From: Rebecca billardiae RCC1528
Lineage: Eukaryota; Haptophyta
NCBI GenBank assembly: GCA_965240325.2
Contig: OZ251242.1
Coordinates: forward strand, 372,001-436,000
DNA length: 64,000 nucleotides
Reading direction: 5' to 3'
Each line of letters begins with the position of its first letter. Position 1 is the first letter of the stretch. A program made the translations under genes and the position numbers. Below, piece after piece: positions 19,246-31,246 of this stretch. The notes below the pieces were generated by a model. The model was not told the origin of the DNA. It did no database searches and worked only from the letters and a program-made list of their open reading frames with translations.

Positions 19246-21773
19246 AGTATTACCGATTTTGGGCAACTGAAAACATGATTCTGCACTTTTTTGAAAAACG
19301 CACTTCAAAAAGTTTCAACTTTTGAAACCGGATTTAAAACATGTTTTGTTTTGTTTTTGGAAAAGAAGTTTTGCCAAAACGAAACAAAAACCGAAAACGT
19401 TTTTCAAAACCTGTTTTCAAAACGTGTTTTCAAAAAGTGCAAACCTGTTTTCCCTTTTTCAAAAACGTTTTCACTTTTTGTCTTTTTCCAAAAAGTGACG
19501 CTCGAAAACACACGGTGAACAGAATGGCGGCCAAATGTTCACTTTAGGGTGCCGCCGCGCGACGCGGGCCGGCGGCCTAGTAAGAACCCTGAGCCGGCGC
19601 GGACGGGCACTGGCAGGTGCGCAACCACCCAACACATGCTCCAGGCACCGCTCACCAGCCCCTGCCACTTCGTCTCCTCGTCTATTACTGCCCGCGACAC
19701 GCGCGAATGTCATCTCAATCGCCCTGGCGTCGCGCGACCGCGCGGCCGCGCGCGCATGCGGTGCGCAGGCGTCAGATGGCGGAGGTGGTGATGCGGTGCG
19801 ACGCGCATGGACGATCTCGCGCAGACGCACCTCGCTCGCAGGCCCGCTGCCACTGGATGCGCCCGGCTGCACCGTCCGTTTGCTGCGCGCAGTCGCAGCC
19901 GGCCGTTCTTGTCGACGGTGTTGGTGCGCTTCTTCATGATCTTCATCTTGCCCACGATCACCTGCTTGGCGGCCTGCTCGACGCGGCCAGCTCGCGGCAT
20001 GCTCGTGCCGCGTCTGTTCGAGCTCAGCCCGCCCGCCCGGCACGTGCGGTCGCGGAACGTGTTGCCGATGATCTTGCCGTCGTGCTCCGACGCTTGTGTG
20101 CTCGCGCGGTGCAGCTCGCCGCCGAGTCGCACGATGGCGCGAAGGGCGATGGCGACGACCACGTGCGGGTGGCACGCGACCGTGCTCGTCCACCGCTTGA
20201 GCTCACGCACATACGCGCACCTGGCGTTGAGCGCAGCAAGCACCATCACCTTCACCTCCGCGGCGGTCGTCGGACGCCGCCGACGAGTTCGCGCACCGCC
20301 ACCAACCACAGTCGGCAGAAGTCCTCACACGTGAGCTGCGGCTGCTGCGGTGCCTGAGCAGCGTTGGCGTAGCCCTCGCACGGCACGTTGGCGTCACGCG
20401 CGTGCTGCATCCTCTGCTGCCCGCCGTCACCGGCGTGGCCCTGGCCCTGGCGGTACCTGGCCGCACGCGGCGCGCACTACGACTCGTCGTGTCCGCCGAC
20501 TTTGCGTCTGCCGACGGCTCGGTCCACACTGATCGTCAGCCCTGGGCTCCGCGGCCGTGCAGCGTCACTGCTGTCGTGCGACGATCGCATCGATATGACT
20601 CACAGCGACTCACGCGTACTTGTGTCGTAGTAGTATGGCAGCGTCATGCACGGCATCAGACGACTGATGACGAGGGCTCCTGCCCGAAGCGCACGGGCCC
20701 GCGGAGGCGGATGAAAGTCGAAAGACATGATCGGCTCGTCCGGACGCGCGCATCATCACGCTGCTCGTCGCGCCCAGATTCCGCTGCTCGCCATGATGAC
20801 GAACGAAGCACGGACTCCTGCAGGCCGATGTGCTCAGCGGCGCGCTTACTGCGTCGGCGACAGGATCCTCCATCAGCTCCCGCCCCTGGCCCTGTCGCAG
20901 CAGGGCACGGCTGAGGGTCACACCCGCTGATGGCCGGGCGAGACCAAGCATCAAGCGCGCACGCATGCGCGGTCGCCGCGGCGCACTCGCGCGCACCACC
21001 GGAACCTCAACGGTCTTCTTGCGCGTCATGCGGATGACCTGCATTGCCCTGCAGACGGTCGGCTCGCTGACGCTCAGGCCATACCACAGCGCAAGGCGTG
21101 CACACGTTTGCGCCAGCGTGTCTCGCGGGTACATCTTGACGAGTGCTTTCAGCAGGAAGAGCTGGGGCAGTTCGAAGATCGGCGGGCCAGAGGACGCGAC
21201 GCCGCCCGACTGCGTGCTCACGATCTGCTGCGTCGCGAGGTACTCCCGCACCCACTTGAACACGGTCGATTTGGCGACGCCCGTGAGTTGAGCGATCTCG
21301 TCGTACGTGCACGACGAGTTGCCCGCGCGCAGTCGGAGGGCAGTCCCCACGACGCGCTGCCGAAGAACCACGTCGTAGCTCCTACCCTGTCGGTACACGC
21401 CGTTGTGCGCGTTGACTGCGATCCGCGGCCGTGGCTCGCGCGGCATCTCCTGTCGCCGCCGATTGCCCCGCCGCGCGACGCGGTGGACAACGGTCTTTCT
21501 TTCCTCGCTCCAAGAAAACTTTTTCAAAACAAAACTTGTTTTCAAAACACGTTTTGAAAACTTAAGTTTTGTTTTGTTTTTTTGAAACACGTTTTGAAAA
21601 CTTGTTTTGAAAACGTTTTTCAAAAAAACAAAACAAAACAAGTTTTTCGAAAATATTTTTTCAAAAAGATGTTTTGTCCAAAACATGTTTCAAAAAAGGA
21701 AAAAGTTCAAAAAACAAAACAAAACTTGCAAAAACGAAATGCATGTTTTCAGTTGCCCAAAATCGGTAATACT
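19246..21773. mobile_element. 2.5-kb DNA transposon, Tc1/IS630-like, with 32-bp TIRs and GTTTT/AAAAC subterminal arrays
   Basis: 19246-19277 and 21742-21773 are perfect inverted repeats beginning AGTATTACCGATTTTGGGCA. Inside each end is ~230 bp of very AT-rich sequence made of GTTTTGAAAAC-type palindromic words (about 19280-19510 and 21515-21740), quite unlike the GC-rich core. The minus strand of the core encodes an IS630/Tc1-type helix-turn-helix protein. A TA lies at the third to fifth bases of each TIR (AG-TA-TTACC), so either a TA target lies inside a longer match or the ends are as given; no longer target duplication is seen. Confidence 0.88.
20610..21446 (-). pseudogene. Transposase remnant with IS630/Tc1-type N-terminal helix-turn-helix
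   Basis: From the ATG at 21446 the frame reads an N-terminal DNA-binding region: RSYDVVLRQRVVGTALRL, then YDEIAQLTGVAKSTVFKWVR (first helix-turn-helix), and SEPTVCRAMQVIRMTRKKTV (second), the order seen in IS630/Tc1/mariner transposases. After about residue 155 the composition becomes Arg/Ser-rich and no DDE/D catalytic block can be seen in this or the other minus frames down to 19700. The catalytic half is therefore frameshifted, deleted or too diverged to see. The gene lies inside the TIR-bounded element and would have driven its movement. Confidence 0.75.
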
Positions 21774-21837
21774 TCGACAGACGAATCAGGAGAGCTGCGC
21801 CCTCGTGCCTGTGTCTTTAAATCATAGAATTAGTCCA

Positions 21838-22561
21838 AGAGCAGCCCACAGCGGAATAAGGGGTTGGCCACTGCCGCGCGCCCTTCTCAGGGGCGTTCCC
21901 CGCACTGGTCATACGCCAAATCGAACCGCGTTCCTATTGAAATTGGCTTCCTCGATTTAAAACGGGTACATTTGATTACGGCCCGCGCCAGTCCGGTAGC
22001 AATGCCCCCCCCAGGGGGGGGCATTGCTTTCGATCGGGAGCGTGTGGCAGGATCCCGGGAACGCCCTTGGGGCGGGAGGGTTGGCCACTGGCGCCGCAGT
22101 GGCCAACCCCCCCCCCGGTGGCCAACCCCCCTTCGCCGCCGACGGAGCGCTCCGGGGGCGGCGCGGGCGGTTCGGGTGGGCCCACCCGACCACAATGACC
22201 CGCGCCGGCCACCGCAACGCCGCCTCGCGACCCACTTCGCGCCCCGCGGGCACCTCGCAGAAGCGCGCGGCCCCACTGTGCTGGCGGCGCGTGCCCAGCG
22301 CGCGCTGCCGAGCGAGTGTGCGCGGATGGCGCGGGTTCTCCGCGGCGCGGAATGTCGGGGATGATGCAGTCGGCCGTGTCGCTGTGCAGCGCCAGGTCGC
22401 CGGCAGGTTCGCGCGCTGTCACGACGCTGCCCACCACCGAGCGCGGAGTCCTGCGCTGGGACGGCCAGCTGGGTGCCTTGGCGAGTGCGGCGGATGGCGA
22501 GAGGGATACGGGCGCGCTCGACCGTCGCGAGCGTGGAGAGGAAGCACGTACCTGCGCGCAA
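21838..22561 (+). repeat. Left arm of a 2.7-kb inverted-repeat structure
   Basis: Reverse complement of 23962-24501, nearly identical except for one 183-bp insertion (21886-22068). It begins AGAGCAGCCCACAGCGGAAT 64 bp after the right TIR of the DNA transposon. It contains GTTGGCCACTG/CAGTGGCCAACC minisatellite-like words. No protein is recognised in it. Confidence 0.9.
21886..22068. mobile_element. 183-bp insertion in the left arm, with short target duplication and internal perfect hairpin
   Basis: The opposite arm lacks this segment, so its limits are exact. CGCCCTT occurs at 21879-21885 and again at 22062-22068, a likely 7-bp target duplication. The ends carry imperfect inverted repeats (GGGGCGTTCCC / GGGAACGCCC). 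Inside, AGCAATG-C8-A-G8-CATTGCT at 21998-22028 is a perfect 15-bp hairpin with a one-base loop. Probably a small MITE. Confidence 0.75.
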
Positions 22562-23961
22562 GCTCACCCTGGTATTCGTCCAGCTGGGCACACTTGACGC
22601 GCTACTGGCCACACGAGCACACGGCGACAAGCCGACCCGGGCACTCAGTCTGAGCTCAGCTTGCCGTGCGCACGGTTGCCGTCGGTCGGTGCTCAGGTGT
22701 CGCAGACTCTGCGGGCAGGCCGGTCTGGAACGGTATGAGGGGTGCCTGCTGAGTCGCGCTCGGGGTACCGTTGCCAGCACTCACCAGTACTAGCAGCTAC
22801 GCGGCTTGCTGGCTGCGGCACATGACTGTAGCAGCAGTACTGAGTATGCTGCCGCGACCGCCCAACTGTGTGGTAACAGACCGATTCTATGATATATATA
22901 ACGACACAGGTATACGACGGCGCAGGTCTCTTTATTTGTCGTCGGCAGTGCTCGATCGTCATCGACAATTAAGTCGGCGTTGGTGAGCAGAGCTCCGCCA
23001 GCACTGCGAGTCGAACTGCTGCGGCGGGATCCACCTGCGCCGTGCGGCAGCTCGCATGGGCCCGTGCTGCGCCGGACTCCGCCCCTAGTTAGGGGCGAGA
23101 GTGCATGGCTAGATGTCATCAGGCGGCCGTCTCAGCGGCTGGGCCTGGCGAGTGCTCCGACGGTGATGTAGTCGTCCCGGTGTGCCCTGCGCGGCCGCGT
23201 GCGCGCTTGCCGCTCTGCTCATCTAGCTGCATCATGTCTGTGCGAGTGTGTGACACCGCCTGACAAATCGGCGAGTTTTCGACTTTTCGTCAGTTTTATT
23301 TATTCTTTTTGTTTCCAATCGTCCTGATATTACGCACGTTAAGCGCGCGCGAGGCGTGAGGCGCTGCGGCCGTAGAGTTGCCGTGCGAAGGCGGCGCGTT
23401 GCTTGCGTGGCATAAGCGCGCTCGTCATACTGCTCTCTGCTCCCCGCGGCTTGCTCCTCGTCGACTTGGCCGCGCCTATGATCAGCGCGCATGCAAGCGT
23501 CGCCTCAGAATGAGCAGTCCGCGCCGGCCTCAGCCGTGTGCGCCCGCCTGGCGCGCGATGCGATCATCTCGGGACACGAGCCGAGAATGAGCGAGGAAGC
23601 ATATCTATGTCGCAAGCCGCGCCGCCTTGAGCCACCGATCGTGCGTTTTGATGCAGCTTTAGACGGCTGTTGATGAGTGCGAATCAGCCTGCACGAGCCA
23701 TGCATGCGATGGAGATGAACCAACCGACCGTAAGCGCCTTGAAGCGATGAATCGGAGTCTTCGGGTTGTGTGTGGGCGCATCAACTTGTGTACATCTGTA
23801 TGCAACGCCTGCGCACGTGGCTATTGTCATGCCATGCCTGAGTAGTTACTCGAACGAGTAGTCTTGTCACTGAAGGTCTCGACGCCATTGCAAGGGCAAG
23901 AAGAAAAGACGCGTGCAAGGCGCATGGCATGCGAACGATCGGTAGCTCAAGGTGGCGCGGT
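22562..23961. other. Spacer between the inverted arms
   Basis: 1.4 kb without a recognisable gene. Composition is mixed, with a TATATATA word near 22893 and a T-rich stretch near 23280-23320. Frames found here are short and of biased composition. Confidence 0.5.
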
Positions 23962-24501
23962 TTGCGCGCAGGTACGTGCTTCCTCTCCACGCTCGCGACG
24001 GTCGAGCGCGCCCGTATCCCTCTCGCCATCCGCCGCACTCGCCAAGGCACCCAGCTGGCCGTCCCAGCGCAGGATCCGCGCTCGGTGGTGGGCAGCGTCG
24101 TGACAGCGCGCGAACCTGCCGGCGACCTGGCGCTGCACAGCGACACGGCCGACTGCATCATCCCCGACATTCCGCGCCGCGGAGAACCCGCGCCATCCGC
24201 GCACACTCGCTCGGCAGCGCGCGCTGGGCACGCGCCGCCAGCACAGTGGGGCCGCGCGCTTCTGCGAGGTGCCCGCGGGGCGCGAAGTGGGTCGCGAGGC
24301 GGCGTTGCGGTGGCCGGCGCGGGTCATTGTGGTCGGGTGGGCCCACCCGAACCGCCCGCGCCGCCCCCGGAGCGCTCCGTCGGCGGCGAAGGGGGGTTGG
24401 CCACCGGGGGGGGGGTTGGCCACTGCGGCGCCAGTGGCCAACCCTCCCGCCCGAAGGGCGCGCGGCAGTGGCCAACCCCTTATTCCGCTGTGGGCTGCTC
24501 T
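23962..24501 (-). repeat. Right arm of the 2.7-kb inverted-repeat structure
   Basis: 540 bp, ending CTGTGGGCTGCTCT, the complement of the left arm's first bases. It preserves the ancestral state without the 183-bp insertion. Confidence 0.9.
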
Positions 24502-27500
24502 CCAACGAAAGCCGGAGGCCGAGCGACCGGGACGGGTGTCTGTCTGGTACTCTCCTCCGGACTGCGCCGCCATCGTTACTCGGCGGGCACAGCCCGTCTG
24601 GGGTTAACCTCACAGGCCGGGGTGGAGCACCGGACTGGGCGTGGACTCCCACCTCGTGGTCGACCCGTCGCCGCAGAAGTGAGCGGTGCGCGTGGAGCCG
24701 CCGCGCTCGGGCCTGCGCGGCATGCCGAACGGCCGGACCAGGAAGCGTGACATGTCCACACCACCTCATATGTGCTCCACCGCACTCGCTCTGCCCGCAC
24801 GCGGGGCGCGTGTGCACGATTGCCGTGTTTGCGGGGGCGTGCACGTCAGGGGCTGCGTGCGCCAGAAGTGCGGCGAGGGGGGGGCTCGGAGGGGCGTAGT
24901 CCGATGGTACTTGCGGCATACCATCGGCCAAACGTAGGCTGCGCTTGGCCGGCCTTGGCCATGGTGTGCTCATGCGTGAGCACTGCAAGCCCTATCTCAC
25001 ACTGTCCCTATGTGCCCTGCTCGCACGCGCGCAGCCCCTGTCGGCGGTGTGTGAAGCACGGTGCCCGCGGAGATCTCTCCCGGGGCTCCCTCTGACGTGC
25101 TCTCGCCAGTGGCCCAGCGTGTCAGGCGCGTGGAATGGCAGCTGCGGTTGCGCGCGCAGTCGCACGACCTCGTGCGGCTGCTGATCTGAGCGAGCTTAGC
25201 GCTGCTGCGGCTGATGGCCTGCATGGGCGTGCGTTGTTCTGTTGGCGGCACGCGATCGACGCCGGAGCGTCGATGCGGCAGCCCACGATAAGCTCCAGCC
25301 GAGACTTGAAAAGGTTGGCATCGACTGGCAGACGCTCTGGAGGGCGCCGTGCCGCGATGGGCGTACTGCACGCCTAGGAGTGGTCGCGCACAGCTTCTGC
25401 GCGACGATGAGCTGAGGCCGCCGCCGGCGAGTCCGCCGCCGCCATTGCGGCTGCTTGGCTTTCCAGCCGTGATGTCTGTGCCAGGCGGGTAGGCAGGTCT
25501 CCAGTCTGCATCGCCTCAAGCAGATGTCTCACTATCTAACGCCTCAGCTGCTCGTCTGGCGGCGCCGCCGCCCGACTGTGCAGTGTGCGGGCCACCGCGG
25601 CGTTACCAAATACCAGTGCGCGCCTGCCGCAGCCAGTGCTGAGTGCCCTGCCCCGGGGCCCCGGGCCGGGTCGCGAAGGCGGTCTCGTAGGAGACGATAT
25701 AGCGCCCGGCGTTGAAGGAGAGTTGTGTGCGCGCCATGTAGTAGCAGTGCTGCCAGACGACTGTGTAGGACCGGCGCGCGAATCATCCGATCTGATTATC
25801 ACCGGCTGGCGGCGGCGTCGGATAGTTTAGTCAGTTAGACAGTTACCGTCAGTCGTCTCAATGATGTTTCACGATCCGAAGCGGGCGCGGCGCCGGTCAC
25901 CGATCAGCCTCACCAAGCAGTCTCTGCTTACTCACTGTAGTCCAGTCACTTTAGTCAGTGTCCGCCGCGATCTGGCACTACGAGCCACGACCGTCTGACA
26001 GAGAGTCAGAGTGGTAGTACACGGCCCATAAGTCCGACTGGTACGGCAGACCCGCGTACCCCTCGCAGCCCGCCGGGCCCAAGGGCGGGTCGGCTCAGTA
26101 GTCGCTAAGTCACGGTGATATAGGCTTACTGGTAGCAGCGGTCGCAACCACGAAGGCGATCAGCATTGGCAGCATCAGCACCAGATCATCCGCGCAGGCC
26201 TGGCCAGCATCACTCACATCAGCTGTCAGCAACTGCGCACCACTGCTACTACGGAATACGGTGGCGCTTCGCGCGGCCCGCACAGACGTGAGACGGCCCC
26301 GAGTCGCAGGGCGGCAGGCTGACGCGCGCGCCGCGTCGCCTACCGCGTACTCGTAGGTATTGTACTGATGTGCACTGGCCTCCACGTCGCCGCCACACTC
26401 AGTCTCACAGTAGGACCGTCGTCGGCCTGTTACCGCTCACCGCAGTCATCCACTGCTTGAGACCGGTGCCAGCCTGGCGTGTCGCCCGGCGCGCGGCCCC
26501 GGAGGCCAGTACGGCCAGCCTTGCCGACCTGGCACGGTGATGACGACTCGTTGTATAGCTGGGCAGCACGGCTCAGCACTCGACGCAAGCACGCCGAAGT
26601 CCGTGGCCGAAGTCGACCTAGGCTGGTCGTGAGTAGTGGCGTCTCGCGAGTGATGAGAGACGACGAATGCGTCAAGCTTCCGAGACTGACGACCCGTTCG
26701 ACGAGGGGCGAGCCAGCTAGCGGTGCCAAGCTTGCCCACGGCCATGGTGCCACCGCGCGAGAGAGCATGCTGCTGCTGATAGAGGGCTCGTTATCTGAGG
26801 CACCGTGTGATGAATGAAACATCACCGCACAGGCCACGACCACAGTCGGCTGCGGGCAAGTTCCAGCTGACAGCCACGAGGGGATTAGCTGTCGTGAAGC
26901 TGGTGGTTGGCACCGGGCGAAGACCAGTAACGTGCCGACTGCAGTCTTCTGGCTCCATCGCAGGGACTCGGGCAGAGCAGGTGTCCAGAGGTTGAGCAAC
27001 ACCGCCGGTGCAGCCGCCGATCATGTTGCAGTGGGTGGAGCACAACTGAGGGGCTGCGAGCGCGTGGCGCGTGAGGGCGAATGCGCACGAAGGAAATATC
27101 CGCTTAGTGAGCTCCGACTGGCCAACCGTATCTACCAGCCACTCGAAACACGCCGCGCGCCCGAAACCCCCGTGGTCCAGCCACCCGGTGCCCTTTCGGG
27201 GCAGGCACAGCCCAAACGGTTCATGTGCGTGCAGAACGGGCGTGGCGAGTGCACAACCAGCCGCGAGCGCTCACCTGCTCGCGCTCCCTCCTCCGTATGG
27301 TCCTACCGAGTGCTCCGCTCAGCGACGCCCTCGAACGGGGTCACACGGCTCCGCCGCTCGACCAGCCCAGAGGCGCACGCGACACGAGGGGAGGGCCTCG
27401 CCGGCTCTCCATCAGCCGCGGCTCCCGAAGTGCCCTCCTCTCCGCTCCCGGACTCTGTGAGGTCCAGCCCAGCCGCACTCGCGTGAAGCGAGTGCGATGG

Positions 27501-27609
27501 CGGAGAGTACCAGCCAGGACGGGTGTCGTGTTCGCGGCTCCTTCTAGCTGTCGCAGGGAGGCAAGTAATTCAAGTAGAGGAAGTGAGGGTTCATCGATCC
27601 TTAAATAGT

Positions 27610-27635
27610 ACTTTGCAGGAGCGCTCCTGCAAAGT
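27610..27635. repeat. Perfect 26-bp palindrome
   Basis: ACTTTGCAGGAGC / GCTCCTGCAAAGT, no loop. It can extrude as a cruciform or act as a site for a dimeric DNA-binding protein. Confidence 0.95.
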
Positions 27636-27936
27636 GTGAAAGTGAGTCCTGTTCCAAGGGCTTGCCTGTTCTATAGCTGGGAGCCGGGTAATTGGGTAGG
27701 AACGTCTCGAGTCAGAAGAAACGCCGAACTGCAAGCAGTCAGGGTTTTCTTCGCCCAGGCAGGTCGAATTTATGACGCTTTCCATGTGGGTCGGCATCTT
27801 TCGAGGAACCAGACTGGCAGACCCGCCGAAGCGTTTTGGCCCACACCGTCAATTGGGTGATGGAACTTCTGATGAGCGAACCTTCCTTGTTCATCTGTTG
27901 GCAAACGAAGATTGTATCGGGGGCTTGGGCCGTTAA

Positions 27937-27974
27937 CGCAAAGTATTGCAAGCAACTACTTGCAATACTTTGCG
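27937..27974. repeat. Perfect 16-bp inverted repeat with 6-nt loop
   Basis: CGCAAAGTATTGCAAG, loop CAACTA, CTTGCAATACTTTGCG. It shares the GCAAAGTA word with the palindrome 300 bp upstream (there TACTTTGC). Confidence 0.95.
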
Positions 27975-28366
27975 CGGGCGCACACCCCGAACTCACCACC
28001 GTAAAATAAGAATCGAGGTCATCACCGGCGGTAAAAGCTGTTAAAGGAGGTAGGAAAATATGGATCTCGTCATCACTCGTTTGCTTTAAATAAAAGGGTG
28101 TACTTCAAGCGATTCAGAGTTATGGCTATATCTAATTTTCGCCCCCATATATGTCGGAGCATTTCGAGTTTACCAGGATCTTACTTACCATCAACAATCT
28201 TTTGACGAGGTTGCAATCTCGCACCACCAAACGCTTCGGCGCTGATGGCAAGTAAGATCGCTCCGTCCGGGTCGGTCACACCCCCTTCTTCGCTCGCCTA
28301 CCTTCGCCTTCGCTCCCGTCAGAGCAGCAGTCTCGGTTGACAACACCGGCTTCCACGCTTCTCGCG

Positions 28367-28746
28367 ATGCCTCCCTTCGCGCACGGGGCCATCTCGGACT
28401 TCCGAGCCCGATGGCAGCCGCTGGAGGAAGAGAAAGCCATCCTCGAAGGCGTGTTCGACAAGTGCAACACGCCCAACCACCTCACCATCAATACACTCGC
28501 GTCCGCGCTGGGCATCCGTCCGCGGCAAGTGCGCGTCTGGTTCCAGAACCGACGACAGCGCCTGCGCAACAAGCACGGGCGCGAGGCGGTGCCGCTCACC
28601 ACGCTGGACGAGGGCGTCGCGTTCGCCCTCCCCTTGCACCGCCCGGTGCTCACCGCCAGTCCGGCGGTACTGCCGGTGCAGCCGCCGCCGGCATTGGTCG
28701 CTCAGCCGTCGCCACCGCCCGTGGCAGCGGAGCCGCCAGCGGCGCA

Positions 28747-28799
<53 letters not shown>

Positions 28800-29338
28800 G
28801 GCCGCCGCCGATCGAACCCACGCCCATGCGCCCCCCGGCGCACGCGCCATACGCGCGAGCAGCGCCCGAGCCGTTCGCCGAGCTCATGCACATGACGCCA
28901 GCCACACCCAGCTCCGCCGGCGAGTACGCGCAACGGCCACCTCACAAAATGCTCAAGCAGTACGAGCACCCACCGCAGACCTTGGCGGCGGAGATGCCGC
29001 CGAGCGTGCAGGTCTCCGCGGGCGCAAAGCCGGCGAAGATCGCGATGGACGGCCCCGTGCCGCCCGCGGTACCCTGGCTGCCCGGCAGCGGCATCGAGCA
29101 GACCCTCTCGATGCTCGTGGACCGAGAAGTGTGGCACCACGCGCTCTCGTCCGGTTACATCGAGGCGCAGGCGGCGCGGCTGCAGAGCCGACTGAGCACG
29201 TACCAGGCGGCGGAGCACGCGGCCACGACGCGGGCGTCCGGGCAGACGGCGTACAGCATGGACACCGGCGTGACGGTGGGATGGGGCTCCATAGGCGCTG
29301 GCGCCAGAGGTAGGATGCACCATGGCGCCGGCAGCTAG
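28367..29338 (+). CDS. Homeodomain transcription factor (paralogue of the gene at 5425)
   Basis: 323 residues from the ATG at 28367; a TTG further upstream is not a start. The homeodomain spans ~12-71, with VRVWFQNRRQRLRNKH and W58/F59/N61. The domain matches the gene at 5425 at many positions (FxxCNTP, ASxL, WFQNRRQR), and the similarity continues into the following HGxxAxPxTTL. A Pro run of about 20 residues at ~123-147 comes from a (CCG)n array at 28737-28812. The C-terminal ~100 residues contain a possible helical region (IEQTLSMLVDREVWHHALSS). Both proteins are atypical, non-TALE homeodomains. Function beyond DNA binding is unknown. Confidence 0.87.
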
Positions 29339-30884
29339 CAGCGCACGGGCGCGCCTGCCAACGCGGGAGCGTGTTGCCCGCACGCCCGCCGCCACGGCGC
29401 GGCGCGCGCGGTCGCATGCGTGGGGGTGCCCTTCCAGCATAGTGCCGCCGCCCAACAGCTCGCGCGGTGATTCTGCCACTGGCACTCATGCGCCGCTCCC
29501 TCAGAATCCCTCCGGGACTCGCGCGGGCGGCCCCCGCTGTACCGACTAACCGAGTGCCGTCCGCGCGGAAATGATCATCGGCGCCGCGATCTACGTCGGA
29601 TTCTGTGCCGATAATGGCGATATATCGGATCTGACGGTCAGCAGCCGATCCGCCAGCCCCGTGGCGCACGGGTCACGTCGTTGTCGACCGAACGGGCAAC
29701 GGCTGTAGTCTGTACTGCGTCTGCGTTTGACGAACACCTTGACTGCCCCCCAGCCCCGTTTTTCACTTTTTGGCCGCACGATTGCGAATCTCAGAGTTAC
29801 TTGGCCAGTCAATGTTTAGAGTTTTGAAGAAGGCGAAAGACTATCTGGCGGCCGAAACGAGGGACGGCTGTCCCGATGGCGTTCCGGCCGCGAAGTCCGC
29901 CGGTGCCTTGCACGAGGGCGGCCGATCAGTGGCGCCTAGCCCGGTCGTCCGCGCGGTTGTGTCAGCGCACGCGCCATGTGTGTGCCCCCCGCTGTCATGG
30001 CATGTTGTGCGCCAGCACCGTGGGAGCTCCTCGCCTGTTCCTGTCACTTACGGCTAAGCGACGGTGCAGAGATCTTCCGAGTCCGAGCCCGCGACTGCTG
30101 AACTTCTGTTGATACGTGTGCGAATCCTTGCAGAAAAGCACGCTCTGCTCCCGCAAATCTACCTGGCGAACGTGCGCTGGTGTCAATGCTTCACGCAGTG
30201 CACAAATGCCATGGCGAATCAGTCTTCCCTGCGTGTCACAGGCCTTGGCGTTTGCACATCGACAAGCTAACGGAGACGAGTCCCGACGAGCTGCGTATGG
30301 CTGTGGTCGCATGTAGTGTGGGCGTCGAACGCCGGAGAAGGTGGTGGCTGAAGGCGATAGAAGTATGCTCTCCCATCGGGTACAAGCCAGGCTTGGAAGA
30401 CGTCTGCTTGCATCACACACACAGCTTACGCCGACCCGTGCGACGTGAAGCGCCTCAAGCGTGACGGAAGCAACCCAAGGTGCGCGCAAGGCGTGAGGAG
30501 CAGGGTGATCTAACCTTACGCGGGCCTGCTCATCTAGCAGCGCACTCAGTAGATCGCCCCCGTCCTCAGGCGCACGATGACCACCGAATCGTGAATGTGT
30601 AGACGCTGACGCGTGCCAGCTTGCGGCGAGCAGCGACCGTGCCCGCGGACTCGGGCCTCGCGCAAGAACAAGCAGGTTTTTTTGGCGCGGAGGACGCTAG
30701 CATGACCTGCACGTACAGCGGGGAGATTTTTTGCAAGGCGTGCCCTACATACAGCTCGCGTGCCCCTCAGATATCCCGCGCGGAGAACGTCAGCAGCCCA
30801 GCATCGCAGTCCGCGCCGCAGCCCCAACCACTCAGCTCCGCCCCTCGCCCACCACGAGACGGCGAGATACCCCGCGAAGTGGAA
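29339..30884. other. Intergenic, no gene seen
   Basis: 1.5 kb of mixed composition. Only short biased frames are open. It ends at the left TIR of the 3-kb element. Confidence 0.5.
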
Positions 30885-31246
30885 CCAAAGAAATAAAGGG
30901 GGGTAGAACGGAAAGCTTTGCTGATTAATAGGGATTCAGACTGCTGCGCCGACACGACCCCCCGGCGCTTCGTCAGGGGATCCTTCGCTCAGAGGCCGCG
31001 AATGGTGCCCTGGCTCCTCCCGCGATTCCGACGAGCCCTCGTAGCCGTCCTCGTACTCGCTGCTGGTGCGACCCTGGCCTGCTTTGAATCGATGCGCCCC
31101 AGGACCCGGTCTCTTGGCGCTGGCTCACGGCCGGCAGCTCAGCTCAATGATGGCGTGAGGTGTGCGCCCCGCCCCTTCTCGCGCGGAACCTGCAGCGACC
31201 CTTCGCAACTGCACGCGCGCGGTGCGCGGGACGTGCGCATACGATT

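Larger units (their letters stand above)
24502..28366. other. Long gene-poor region
   Basis: 3.9 kb without a supported gene. Frames of 60-190 codons on both strands overlap each other, are Arg/Ser/Ala-rich and lack conserved motifs. From about 27590 to 28260 the GC content drops, and two strong palindromes occur there (annotated separately). The promoter of the homeobox gene should lie at the right end. Confidence 0.5.

Noticed and set aside
19280-21740. GTTTT/AAAAC arrays considered as an origin or centromere-like satellite
   Set aside because: They lie strictly inside matching TIRs as subterminal parts of one transposon.
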